Positions 34,594 to 46,200 of a DNA stretch of 64,000 bases are shown here, piece after piece (position 1 is the first letter of the stretch; each line of letters begins with the position of its first letter). Source of the stretch: Blattamonas nauphoetae (taxonomy: Eukaryota; Preaxostyla; Oxymonadida); NCBI GenBank assembly GCA_033064195.1, contig JARBJD010000013.1, positions 434,001 to 498,000 on the forward strand, in the 5' to 3' direction. The position numbers and the translations under genes are program-made. The notes under the pieces are model-generated. The model was given only the letters and a program-made list of their open reading frames with translations, searched no databases and was not told the DNA's origin.

Positions 34594-37377
34594 ATGCCTC
34601 CCAAGCTTAGAATAGGGAGGAAACAAAACAAATCACAATCAGATGCTCGGACACAACATGCTCCATCTTCGACTTTGGACAAACCCAACGTTAATTCGAC
34701 AATTCGAAACTCAATCGAAGTCCAACGTGAACCCTCGCTTGATTCACATGTAATCTCATCCCCAACCGATGTACTCACAATTACTGACAATGATCGGCAC
34801 TTTGTTCGTGTGTCCAAACAGATTCTTCAGTACGAACTGAAACGAAAGCGAATCAATGTCGAACCAATGATGAAACGCGCCTTTCAGGAGGGTGATGAGA
34901 TCACTCTCCTCACCTCCACCCCGTCAGATTGGAGATTGGTCTTGCAGGATTCAATCACGACCGATGATCTGCGGCAAGGGTGTATCTCACTCTTTGACCA
35001 AGTAAAATCTGGAATGGAATTTTCGCCAAATGAACTTTTTCACGCCGTGCATTACTTGGAATACGCAACCATACACATCGAACATGGCGAAAATGGCTGC
35101 AGTACGTTCGTGGATATCATATCCACTGAGGAGAAAAACTGCCGTACAAAACTGCCGTCTGCTCTCCTCAAACTCGTTTGCCATCCATCTAACAGGCTCC
35201 GAGCAGTTGCTCTCGCCTTCTTCGACGTTGGACAACTGAATCTTACAATGACTGCAACAGGTTTAGTTCCTCAACTATTCGAACGCCTGAAACCACACGA
35301 AATCCCTTTAAACCGGACAACATTCGAATTTCACCGCCACATCACATCCATTATGGACAATTTCTTCGTTAGGCCTCCACAGTCCTTCGATCTCCGAAAC
35401 CTCACATCTAATCTCGTCGATCCCATTTTCCAGCCATTCTGCACATATGTGCGGCGTCTCATCGCCCCTCCAGTTTCTCCCACAGATTGTCCCTCTGGGA
35501 TATCGCTCTTGTCAAAGATGGAGGTTTATGACGAAAACATCAAGTTTTTTCAACATGGATGGTACCATCAAGACCTTGGGCCCGTCTTCTCTGAGCTGAG
35601 AGAGAACATGAAGGATGAACTTGCCTCGTTGTTGGATATTGACACAACAAGAGAGACGCTGCACCAGCTTCTCTTTGGTAAAGGGAGAAGGACGAACGAA
35701 CTCAACTGGACGGAGACTTTTGCAAGTATCCTTGTTGGACTGAGCGAGGGGAGACACTTGTCCGATGTGGGACTCCAAGCTTTTCTGTTATTCATGTCCA
35801 ATCGACCATATGGTGTGAAAGCAGTGCCCCAGCCAGATGGAACATTCTCACTCAAAGTGGATGGCGAAGTCAAAGCAACGTTGGAGCTTCCCACATCATT
35901 CATCAACGCTCTCGTCCCCACTCGGCCACACTACGCCGCTGCCATTCTCAGACACTTCCATTGGTTCTTCAGTATGGTCGATCCTACGGCTCTCCTGATG
36001 AACTTGAAGTGTGGTTGGTTCGCCAAATTGTTCAATGCGGTCACTCCTTCGAAGCTGCCATTCACAAATGAATTCCTCCCTCTCCACACACAACTCGTCC
36101 GCGTGATGAAGGACTATCTCGACAAAATCCGAAACCATGCAAAATCGAAACAGCATGACCCAATTCGAAGCGAACAAAACGAGATCTGTCTCTCGTTCCA
36201 CCAAAAGACGAGAGATTACATTGTCCATCTCTCACTCCATCCGTTCGCCTTGATCACGAAATGCAACTCCAACCCCATCCTTGACTTCTTCACAGATTTC
36301 TTTGGATCAGACTTCGAAAACAGTATGACGAAGCCGTTTCGAGAGGAGTTGAGAAAAGACATGGATGAGACCGCTCTCTCGTCGTCATCCCCGCCATTCA
36401 TCCTCACATCTGAACTTGTCTGTCGTCTCACCGACGACGAGATCATGAATGTTGCGGACAGAATTGTTGCTCTGATCGAAAGTGATTCTCCCATCTCTGA
36501 CGACACCATCCTTCGGATTTGCGCGTTCCACACGAACCAACTGAAGTCTGTGTATCTTCCGGAATTGTTCAGAAAAGCAGGGAGATCGACAGAACAATAC
36601 TTCCACGCACTCAACTCTCTCATCTCTGTCACACTCGACCATCGCAATCTACTTCCCGTCAACTTTCTCCTCACCTCGAGACCACCCACACTTCCACCAA
36701 CTTTCGACGAGTGGGACGATGTGGATCTTTCCACAGTTGGTGTTGTGATGCCAACCAACCACGAGAACCGTCTCTCTTTCGAGCCTCCCTCGTCACAACA
36801 CCTTGATTTTGTCGCTGAAATTCTGCCTCGAATATCCCACTGTACAAGCCGCCTGACTCTCACGCAGCTGGACCAACTACTCACTCCCTCAATCGACGTT
36901 GTAAGCAAAGTCTATCTCCTCAAACCCTCCACGAAGTCAACATTAAGAAACAGTCGAGAGGATATCTTTCTCAAAATCAGCAGATTGTGTGAACAGCATG
37001 TGATCGCCCAGTGTCTCAGCAGGATCGGATTCTTCTCTCGCATTGTCGGTGGATTGTTAGATGATCGCACTTTCAACGCATCCAAATGTTTTATCAACAT
37101 CTTTCTCCGTCAAACACGCTCTTCTGGCGATGAAAGAGCAGAAAAGAAGATGCTTCGAAGGAGAGCATCCCACTTTATCGACGAAGGTTGTCAGGATATC
37201 GTGGAGTTCATCTTTGTCACAAAGACGAATCAAGACCGATTCAACAGTCAAGTTTCCCGAATCATGGAGATGCTGAACTACGGGTTGAATCCCGAAAGGG
37301 ATAGTTTTCCACAACTTGGCCAAATCGTGGAAATGATGGGATTCTGTGGAGCGAATTTGAACAGGCGAATGTATTAG
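34594..37377 (+). CDS. Array copy D of the helical family, intact (927 residues)
   Basis: Complete frame, ATG at 34594 (MPPKLRIGRKQNKSQ) to TAG after NLNRRMY. Same architecture as copy C: basic tail, all-helical body, conserved SSSPPFILTSELVCRLTDDE block and EWDDVDLSTVGVVMP. The region around HYLEYATIHIEHGENGCST and the adjoining ~60 residues are almost identical to copy A, while FLRQTRSSGDERAEKKMLRR near the C-terminus is shared with copies A and C. The short deletion after AFFDV (relative to copies B, C, E) accounts for its shorter length. With C it is one of two copies without a break and so the best candidate for an expressed member. Confidence 0.85.
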   Translation: MPPKLRIGRKQNKSQSDARTQHAPSSTLDKPNVNSTIRNSIEVQREPSLDSHVISSPTDVLTITDNDRHFVRVSKQILQYELKRKRINVEPMMKRAFQEGDEITLLTSTPSDWRLVLQDSITTDDLRQGCISLFDQVKSGMEFSPNELFHAVHYLEYATIHIEHGENGCSTFVDIISTEEKNCRTKLPSALLKLVCHPSNRLRAVALAFFDVGQLNLTMTATGLVPQLFERLKPHEIPLNRTTFEFHRHITSIMDNFFVRPPQSFDLRNLTSNLVDPIFQPFCTYVRRLIAPPVSPTDCPSGISLLSKMEVYDENIKFFQHGWYHQDLGPVFSELRENMKDELASLLDIDTTRETLHQLLFGKGRRTNELNWTETFASILVGLSEGRHLSDVGLQAFLLFMSNRPYGVKAVPQPDGTFSLKVDGEVKATLELPTSFINALVPTRPHYAAAILRHFHWFFSMVDPTALLMNLKCGWFAKLFNAVTPSKLPFTNEFLPLHTQLVRVMKDYLDKIRNHAKSKQHDPIRSEQNEICLSFHQKTRDYIVHLSLHPFALITKCNSNPILDFFTDFFGSDFENSMTKPFREELRKDMDETALSSSSPPFILTSELVCRLTDDEIMNVADRIVALIESDSPISDDTILRICAFHTNQLKSVYLPELFRKAGRSTEQYFHALNSLISVTLDHRNLLPVNFLLTSRPPTLPPTFDEWDDVDLSTVGVVMPTNHENRLSFEPPSSQHLDFVAEILPRISHCTSRLTLTQLDQLLTPSIDVVSKVYLLKPSTKSTLRNSREDIFLKISRLCEQHVIAQCLSRIGFFSRIVGGLLDDRTFNASKCFINIFLRQTRSSGDERAEKKMLRRRASHFIDEGCQDIVEFIFVTKTNQDRFNSQVSRIMEMLNYGLNPERDSFPQLGQIVEMMGFCGANLNRRMY

Positions 37378-37511
37378 AATGTCACTTATCGACACTGTCT
37401 CCTCCAACGCATTAGTTTGAGTTGCTATCGAATAAATCACTTTCATTGTTCAAACCATTTCATTTATCATGTTCATTTCAAGACAGTGATCAAAGGGCAG
37501 ATCCGTCCAGC

Positions 37512-40362
37512 ATGCCTCCCAAGCATAAATTAAGGAAAGCACGCATCAGAAACCCACCCAAGCTTCGGAAAAACAGTGCTTCATCTTCGACATCGGACAT
37601 ACACATCGTTACTTCAACGATCCAAGATTCAATTGAAAACGACAACGATTCCTCCCTGGATCCACGTTCAATTCCTTCTACGACTGATGTAGTCACAATT
37701 ACTGCCAATGATCGGCACTTTATTCGTGTTTCAAAGCGAATTCTGCAGTACGAACTGAAAAGAAAGCGACTGAATATCGAAGAACTGATGGAACAAGCAC
37801 ATCTGGAGGGCGATGCGATCAGTCTTCCGACCCCCCCCACGTCAGATTGGAGATTGGTCTTGCAGGATTCGATCACCACCGATGATCGCAAGCAAGGGTG
37901 TATCTCACTATTCGAACAAGTCAACTCCGGATTGAACCTGACCCCAACTGAAGTTTTTCATGCCGTCCGCTTCCTGGAATACGCAACCGTACACATCGAA
38001 TATCGTGAGTATCCCCACAACAAGCTCCTCGAAACTATATTCCCTGAAGAGGCCAACTGCCAAACAAGACTGACGTCTGCTCTCATCAAACTGGTTTGCC
38101 ATCCATCCGACAAGCTCCGAAGAGTTGCTCTCACCTTCTTCGCTGCTTCTTTTCGGAATTCAAGCGATGAATTCCTTATTGCAGTGGCTACCGCAGGATT
38201 GTTGCCCCAACTCTTCGAACACCTAAAACCCCACGACATCCCACTGAACCGAACAACAATCGATTTCCACCGCCATTTCACATCGATTCTGGACAATTTC
38301 TTCCGTCGGTCATCCTGGCATCGCCTCGGTTTTCTCTCACTCAAATGGGATGATTCGTCTGTCAAGCAAAAAAATATCAAAACTCATCGACCCCCTTTTC
38401 CAACCATTTTGCGCATATTTGCGGTGTCTCATCGCCCCTCCAGCTTGTCTCACAGACTCTCCCTCTGGAATCTCGCTCTTGTCAAATTTGCGAATTTACG
38501 TAGAAAGGGTCTTGTATCTGCATGATGATGGCACCAATCCGGAGCTGAAGGGATTTTTTGATGAGCTGAGAAAGAACATGACGGAAGCACTTCTCTCATC
38601 GTTGGATTTAGCCACCACAAGGGAGACACTGCACCAACTTGTCTTTAATGATGAAAGATCCATAGACAAACACCGCTGGGCAGAGACATTTGCACGAATC
38701 CTTCATCGAATGGGCGAGGGGCGGCAATGCTCCGATTTGGGTGTCCACGCACTTCTCCTTTTCATGTTTCGTTGCCCGAAAACCATTACACCAGTCTTCC
38801 AGTCGGATGGAACATTCTCGCTCAAAGTGAACGGCGAACTCAAATTCTCGTTGGAACTGCCTTCGAAGACACTCGGTAATCTCGTCATCACTCGCCCACA
38901 CAACGCCTCTGTCATTCTCGACAGGTTCTCCTTCATCACAAGTGTGCTTGCCGATGAGGCTCTTGTGAGGCATCTGAAGGATGGATGGTACTCAACCTTG
39001 TTCCATGCCATCACTCTTTCGAAGTTTCCGTTCACAAATGAATTCAGATCACATCACACACAACTCTTCAACGAGATGAATCGCTGTCTCTTCAAGATTC
39101 GAAAGAAAGATGAATCGAAGGAACGCATCCGATCTCTAAGCCAACTGGACGAATTGTATCTCTCCCTCCTCAGAATCACGAAAGAATATGTTGTCCACGT
39201 CTCACTCCATCCGTTCGCTTTGGACACTGGATCCAAGAACAACATCATCCTTGACTTCTTCACAGATTTTTTTGAACCTTCCTTCGAAAACAGCGTGACG
39301 AAGCCATTTCGAGTTGAATTGAGGAAAGACATGGATGAAACTGCTCTCTCATCGTCATCTCCGCCCTTCATCCTCACATCTGACCTTGTCTGTCATCTCA
39401 CCGACGAAGAGATCATGAATGTTGTGGACAGAATTGTTGCTCTGCTCGAAAGTGACTCTCCCATCTCTGACGACACCATCCTTCGGATCTGCACTTTCAC
39501 CAAAATGAAACTGAAATCTGTGTATCTTCCGGAATTGTTCAGAAAAGCGGGGAGATCAACAGAACAATATTTCCACGCATTCAACTCTCTCATCTCTCTC
39601 CCACTCGACCATTTCACATTGTGTCCCATCAACTCTCTCCTCACTTCGAGACCACACTCACTTCAACCAACACTCGACGAGTGGGACGATGTGGATCTGG
39701 CGACAGTTGGTGTTGTGATGCCATTCTTTGACGGAAGCCAACACTTTTCCCGTCATGTCGCATGGGAACTCAACCAACTGCTCCTCAAATATGTCATTTC
39801 AGTCATCACTCAAATGTCCCACTGTGCAACTCGACTGACAATCACCCAGCTCGAACGACTGATTGCTCCATCCACAAACATTCTCATCGAACACCATCTC
39901 GTCTTTCGCTGCTCGAAGTCTGAAGAAATCGAGAAACGTGAGAATCTATTCCTCAAAATCAGCAGATTGTGTGAGCAGCACATGATCGCCCAGTGTCTCA
40001 GCAGGATCGGATTCTTCTCTCGCCTTGTCAATGGATTCTTGACAACTAGCACGTTTTTGAAAGCTGAACGTATCGTCTACATATTTCTCCACAAAACACG
40101 CTCATTCGGCCATGAAAGATCAGAAAGAAGGAAACAACGAAGAACAGTACCAAACTTTCTGGAGGAAGGCTGGCAGGATGTTCTTGATTTCATTTTCGTC
40201 ACAAAAACAGCTCTGCACGGTCTCGATGATGAAAGTTCCAAAATCAAAGGAATGATGCACTTCCACGGAGCTAATTTGGGTGGATACTCCAATTGGGATT
40301 ATTCTCTTCGATACTATCCATTTATTCGCATCCATGGTCGTCGCTATACCTGTCTGACTTGA
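37512..40362 (+). pseudogene. Array copy E of the helical family, frameshift and lost stop
   Basis: ATG at 37512 (MPPKHKLRKARIRN). A run of seven A at 38368-38374 carries one extra base relative to siblings, shifting the frame between SVKQK and SKLIDPLFQPFCAY; a homopolymer makes a sequencing error a fair alternative. The family end FHGANL is followed here not by a stop but by about 25 extra residues to a TGA at 40362, so the ancestral stop was lost. The middle (CAYLRCLIAPPACLTDSPSG) matches copy C, as does TFTKMKLKSVYLPELFRK. Confidence 0.75.
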
Positions 40363-41787
40363 CATGACAGACCTGTTTTTTAGAAAAAGCGTTGACTGCC
40401 ATGACATTGGACTTTTTGTTTGTGGGTTCGAGATCTTTTTTCTTTTCCTTGAATAAGACGATAATCAGATCCATTCGAAATACAACCGACAGTGGGATGA
40501 CTTTAATCCAGTTTGATGTGGCACGCAGTGCAATTTACTGTCTTCTAACTCAAACAATGGATGAAATGTGTGAATCATGGGATGATCCGGATCCACTTGC
40601 TGAAAAGGCAATATATGCTCTTCCATTGAATTTATTGGATAATCCGTTGTCCATCAGTGCATTCTGAATTGGAACTTAACACAATCTCTTATTGGTATCG
40701 ACAATCGATCTTTTGATGACCTACCGTGTCTATCCGACGAGATTTGAATGATTCTGTATGCTTCTTTCCTGTTCACAGCATAATTATGGTCGCCTTCCAG
40801 ATATTGGCCATCTCTCTCACACCGATCGCAAGTCGGATCCCAATCATCTGAATTCAATCATCGACCTGCAAAGAACAGAACCATAAGACACAAATTTACT
40901 TTTTACACAAGTACACACAGAATCGACATCCTTCTTTTGTAAAAGCAGACCTAGATTTGTTCAATCCCCATTCCACATGTGCCTTTGTCAAAACATCATC
41001 CTCGATTCTTGAATTTGCAAGTTAATTGGTCTGAAAGTTCATTCAACCGTCATTCTCATGATCTGTATGCTCTTTTGATGACTTTTCTTCATCATTTTCC
41101 CGTTGATCAGCATGTTCTTTCACAGAACACCGAGTCTCACTATCTTACCAAAAACCAGTGATATATGCAAGCAAAGAGAAATTCAAACCAAATTCCTGCT
41201 TGTTCAGTTGTATTTCACATTCTTTCATCATTCATTATGTTTATAGTCCACATCTCCCTCCTCACCATGACGACGTTGATTTTTGCTTCACATGACTCAG
41301 TGAACCGATCTCGACTCTTCAATGATGTCACAGCGATTGTCGTGATCCAATCCTACCATCTCTCTTGTCCCTTCAGTCTCGATCCGCCTGTCACACGATG
41401 CAATCATCAACCTGCTTTTCGGCATCTTCTTTGGGATATATCTCGACACACGGTCTTATTCTGTCTTTTTTGACATTGTTTGATCCAAATCAGGAGTTTT
41501 AAAATCACATTTCATCATCATTACAGTGTTGTTTTGAATTTTTCATCATGCGCTACCGCATCAGTCTCTACCGGAATGGCTTTCCAAATCGAAGGAAAAT
41601 GAGATTTCAACATGTTTCAAACTACCCAGGGCACAATCCTTGAGCTTGACAAGATCATGTTGTGATCAATTCCCATAGACAATAAATATTGACATTTTGA
41701 CATCGAAAAAAACCCTGTCACACAGGTATAGTCGTCGCACATGAACGAATAAATTGCATTCATGTTCATACCATTTCATTATTCATA
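40363..41787. other. AT-rich spacer between copies E and F, nothing firm
   Basis: No credible gene. Short open frames (for example 40392-40667, plus) have no family features. The last ~60 bases (CGAATAAATTGCATTCATG, then CATACCATTTCATTATTCA) are the array's usual 3' spacer, so a decayed or deleted copy may have stood here. Confidence 0.45.
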
Positions 41788-42110
41788 CAGGGTGAGCCAA
41801 AAGTAACCTTCATCCCACAATTGTGTTTTTATGTCATCTTTTCGAAAACAAACATCAAATAGAGATCGTTGTCGCTATACTGTTTGCTCACCACCTCATT
41901 CACTGATTTCTTTCTAATCAACTTCAGTGCAGTGTACGAATGAAGTCCGATCGTTCGCATGTCCCGATTTCTGACAAAAAACGAACGAGAATTCAGTTAA
42001 GCTTTAATGATCACTCTCTTCATATTTCACGACTTGAAACTCTCTTTTTTAACTTTTGTCGAAAAAGGCTTTGATCGGCCCCTAGAGAAGGTTACTTTTG
42101 GCTCACCCTG
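41788..42110. mobile_element. Tc1/mariner-type MITE, 323 bp
   Basis: Perfect 24-bp terminal inverted repeats, CAGGGTGAGCCAAAAGTAAC at the left and its complement at the right, flanked on both sides by TA (41786-41787 and 42111-42112). The CAGGGTGNNNCAAAAGT end and TA target are typical of mariner-related elements. No transposase, so non-autonomous. It sits exactly on the left TA of the next element. Confidence 0.88.
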
Positions 42111-42112
42111 TA

Positions 42113-43239
42113 CAGTCCTTTCCAAAAAGTTGATCAGGTGTTTCAAAAAGATGACTGATCGACTGGATACCCTCGCCCACAATACTGATTTTCCTCTCCT
42201 GACCACTTTCCACCCCTGACTCACCTCTCGTTTTAGAATACCTAGATGGACAGATAGTGACAAAAAAGATGGTCTGTCTTATTTTTCGCAAAACATGTGC
42301 ACATTTTGTCGAGATTTTCTGACCACTTTTTTCATTCCAGATTTTGCTCTCATTATTCATCTTTCTCTCCAGCAGAACAAAATTCTTAATTAACACACAA
42401 TATTATTCGGTGCCCCGCATTTTCCCCACTGCCACAGTTGTATTCTCTGACCTGTCGATCACAATCATTCAGGGTCGACAATTTGATGTGTATGCGAGTT
42501 TATGGATTTTTCACGTCATTCATAATCTCAATCTCAGTCTATCGATCCTGGTACGAAAAACTATCTGGTAGTAGAAGGGACTATCAGCTCAAAATCAATC
42601 TTGAAACCCTCGATCTGATTGTCTCTCTCCACTGGATAGTAATCTGACTTTCACGAGTGTTCTATCTTACTCTTATCATCTTAGGCATTTATCTCAACTT
42701 GTTCCTGCAAATTGATCAGTTGTTCACAACTTCAAGATCGGAGCTGTTCACACCATCAGAACACTGCCAATATCTCTCTGTAGACTCGATCACATCTTCT
42801 ATGCATTTATCCTCTTCTCGAATTCTCTCATCTCGCTTTGTGTCGATGTTTCAATCCGTAGTGATGTCACAACATCCCTTTCGTCAATCTCAGATGTTAT
42901 GTCAGAGAATACAACTGTGGCAGTGGGGAAAATGCGGGGCACCGAATAATATTGTGTGTTAATTAAGAATTTTGTTCTGCTGGAGAGAAAGATGAATAAT
43001 GAGAGCAAAATCTGGAATGAAAAAAGTGGTCAGAAAATCTCGACAAAATGTGCACATGTTTTGCGAAAAATAAGACAGACCATCTTTTTTGTCACTATCT
43101 GTCCATCTAGGTATTCTAAAACGAGAGGTGAGTCAGGGGTGGAAAGTGGTCAGGAGAGGAAAATCAGTATTGTGGGCGAGGGTATCCAGTCGATCAGTCA
43201 TCTTTTTGAAACACCTGATCAACTTTTTGGAAAGGACTG
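42113..43239. mobile_element. Long-TIR foldback MITE with TA target, 1,127 bp
   Basis: Two 339-bp arms, 42113-42451 and 42901-43239, that look like perfect reverse complements, around a 449-bp centre with no coding frame. Ends are CAGTCCTTTCC...GGAAAGGACTG; the right flank is TA (43240-43241) and the left TA is the one now used by the 323-bp MITE. Terminal CAGT and TA target suggest a Tc1/mariner-derived non-autonomous element. The identical arms point to recent insertion or arm homogenisation. Mirror-image open frames on both strands come from the arms and are not genes. Confidence 0.85.
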
Positions 43240-43292
43240 TATTCATCTCACGATTGTGATTCCATTCTTGAACTTGGGTAGATCCATCCACT

Positions 43293-46200
43293 ATGCCTCC
43301 CAAGCAAAAATTAGGGAAAACACGCATCACAAAACCACCTAAGCTTCGGACAAAGCAAGCTCAATCTTCGAAATCGAACAAAACCATCATTCTTGCAGAG
43401 ATTCCTGACATCATCGGAAACGGCAATTATTCTTCGCTTAATTCACAATCAATCCCATCCGCAACTGATATAATCACAATTACTGCCGATGACCTGCACT
43501 ATATTCGTGTGTCCAAACGGATTCTGCAATACGAACTGAAAAGAAAGCGAATGAATGTCATGACAATGATGAAAAAAGTACATCGGAAGGGCGATGAGAT
43601 CGCCCTTCCCACCTCCACCACGTCAGATTGCAGATTGATTTTGCAAGATTCAATCACGACAGATGATCTACAACAAGGATGTATCTCACTTTTCGAACAA
43701 ACCAACTCCGGAGTGAAATTGACACCAATCGAAGTTTCTTATGCCGTTTATTTCCTTGAATACGCAACCATCCTCATCAAAAATCGCGAATCTCCCCACC
43801 AACATCTCCTCGAAAAGATATTCCCAGAGGAGGAACAATGCCAAACCAAACTGACTTATGCTCTCATCAAACTGGTTTGCCATCCATCCGACAAGCTCCG
43901 AGCAGTTGCTCTGTCCTTCTTCGACACATTTCTTTCGAATTCATCGGATGAATTCCATATAGCAGTGACCAAAACAGGTTTTTTGCCTCAACTCTTCGAA
44001 CGCCGGAAACCCCACGAAATACCAATAACTGAAGCAACAATCGAATTCCACCGCCATATCGCATCAATTTTTGACAGGTTTATCGACTGCTCATCAAGAG
44101 ACAACATCAACAGTCTCCCATTTTGTCGATCCTTCTTTCTCGACAGAACGCTCCTCTTTAAGTTCAGAGATCCCGTTTTTCAATTGTTCAAGAAATATTT
44201 ACGGCATCTAATCACTCCTCCAGTTTCTTTCACTGATAATCACCTCCACCTCTCACTCTTGTCGAATATGAAAATGTTCAAAACTAACATCATTTCTGAT
44301 GGATATAGTTCGATTCAAAATACCAATCAAGATATTCAGAGTATTGTTGACGAGCTGAAAAAGAACATGACGGAAGAACTTGCCTCATCATTGGGACTAG
44401 CCACGACAGGTGAGGGTCTGTACCATCTTCTCTTTGGGGAACGCATATGGATGGACGAACTCTGCTGGGTGGAGACATTTGAAAACATCCTTGTTCGAAT
44501 GGGCGAGGGGAGGCAGTGCTCCGATTTCGGACTCCAGGCGTTTCTGTGCTTTCTGTCTCGTCGCCCCTGGACAGTGAAGTTGGGCATATGTTCAGATGGA
44601 GCATACTCAATCAAAAAAGAAAACAGAGTCGTTTCATCCTCACGATTCACTTCAAAATCCATCTGCGCTCTCGTAACACCCAATCATCAGAACGACGCCG
44701 CTGTTATTCTCTATCACTTCCATCTGTTCAAGAATCTGATCGATGATGAAGCTCTTGTGAAGTTCGTTTGGAGTGGATGGTTCTCCTCCTTGTTCCATAC
44801 ACTCACCACTTCGAAGTTACCGTTCATATGTGACTTCGTGCCACTCCACAAACAACTCGTCAACTTGATGATTAGCTATCTCATCACAATCAGAAACGTT
44901 CAAAACAAAAGCGAACTGTGTTTCCTTTATCTCTTGTTCCTCCAACAAACGAAAGATTACATTGTCTATCTCTCCCTCCACCCGTTCTCGTTGGCTCATG
45001 ACGGCAGTGACACTACCATCATTGACTTTTTTGAATGTTTATTGTCATATGCAGAGAGAATAGTGGTATGATCATTTAACGTAAAGGTGTGATCCTTGGA
45101 TCACACCTTTCACTTTTTATGGAATGATCATTTTCACGATTTTTACCATCACTTCATGCTTTTCTCTTCTTCATAAAAACCACCAAATGTCGAGAATTTT
45201 TACAGTTATCAGGGAAATGAAGCAAATAATCAGAGTGATGAACGAGATCGAAGGTCAATACTCCAATCTTCATCTGAGCCGATAATCTCAACATATTCCT
45301 GTCCTTACGTTGAAAAAGTGATAGTATCTGTCAGTTGTCAGCTTTGAGGGACTCCATAAACCATAGAAGGATCTCAACAACGTTTTGTTTGGAACATGTC
45401 AACAAAAATGTACTATGGAAACTCAAAAAATGAATTTTCACCATTTCACCTCTTTTTGCGATAATAAGCTGTTTTCAAGAAAATATAGGTGAAATAGATG
45501 ATATATCGGTGAAATGGGCGGTATGATCAATTGTGGTGTGATCGATCTGATCACACTATTGTCCCTGGTCATATGCCTTTGACAACAGTGCTTCAAAGCC
45601 CTTTCGAGATAAATTGAGGAAAGACATGGATGCATCTGCCCTCTCCTTGTCAACTCCGCCCTTCATCCTCACATCTTAACTCGTGTTTCGTCACACCGTC
45701 AAAGAGATCATGAATTTGGTGGACCGAATAAACACTCTTCTCGGCAGCACCTCTCCCATCGACGACGACACCGTCCTTCGTATCTCCACGTTCCACAGAA
45801 CCGTTCTCAATCGCATGTATCTTCCCGAGATCTTCAGAATGGCGGGGAGATCAACAGAACAGTACTTTCACGCATTCAGGCGTCTCCTCTCTCCCCCCGT
45901 TGACAATTTCCAACTTTGTCCAATCACATATCTCCTCACACATCGACCAGACGTGATTCAGCCAACATTCGATGAATGGGACGATGTGGATCTGGCGACA
46001 GTCGGGGTTGTGTTCCCAACGATCGACGAGACCCACGTTTCTTTCCACTCTGCCTCGTCACAACTCCTCGATTTTATCGCTGACATCCTGCCTCAAATAT
46101 CACATTGTGCCTCTCGACTGACTCTCTCGCAGCTCGAACGACTGATCACACCCTCCATCAACATTATCACCAAATTGTTGTTCTACACATGCTCTTCGAA

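Noticed and set aside
40392-41473. Small open frames between array copies E and F as genes
   Set aside because: AT-rich, short, no family features and no splice partners found.
41788-43239. LTR or Polinton-type element
   Set aside because: Ends are inverted, not direct; the target is TA; there is no capsid, integrase or polymerase frame.
42103-43342. Mirror-image ~97-128-codon frames on both strands
   Set aside because: They lie in the 339-bp inverted arms of the MITE; identical text on both strands, with no domain.
25878-45679. Non-canonical code with TAA or TAG read as Gln, as in some oxymonads
   Set aside because: Intact genes end at TAA or TAG exactly where the family ends (copy C at GANL-TAA, copy D at RRMY-TAG, coiled-coil genes at SxQ-TAA, receptor at MEEC-TAA). 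The stop in copy F replaces a conserved Glu, not Gln.
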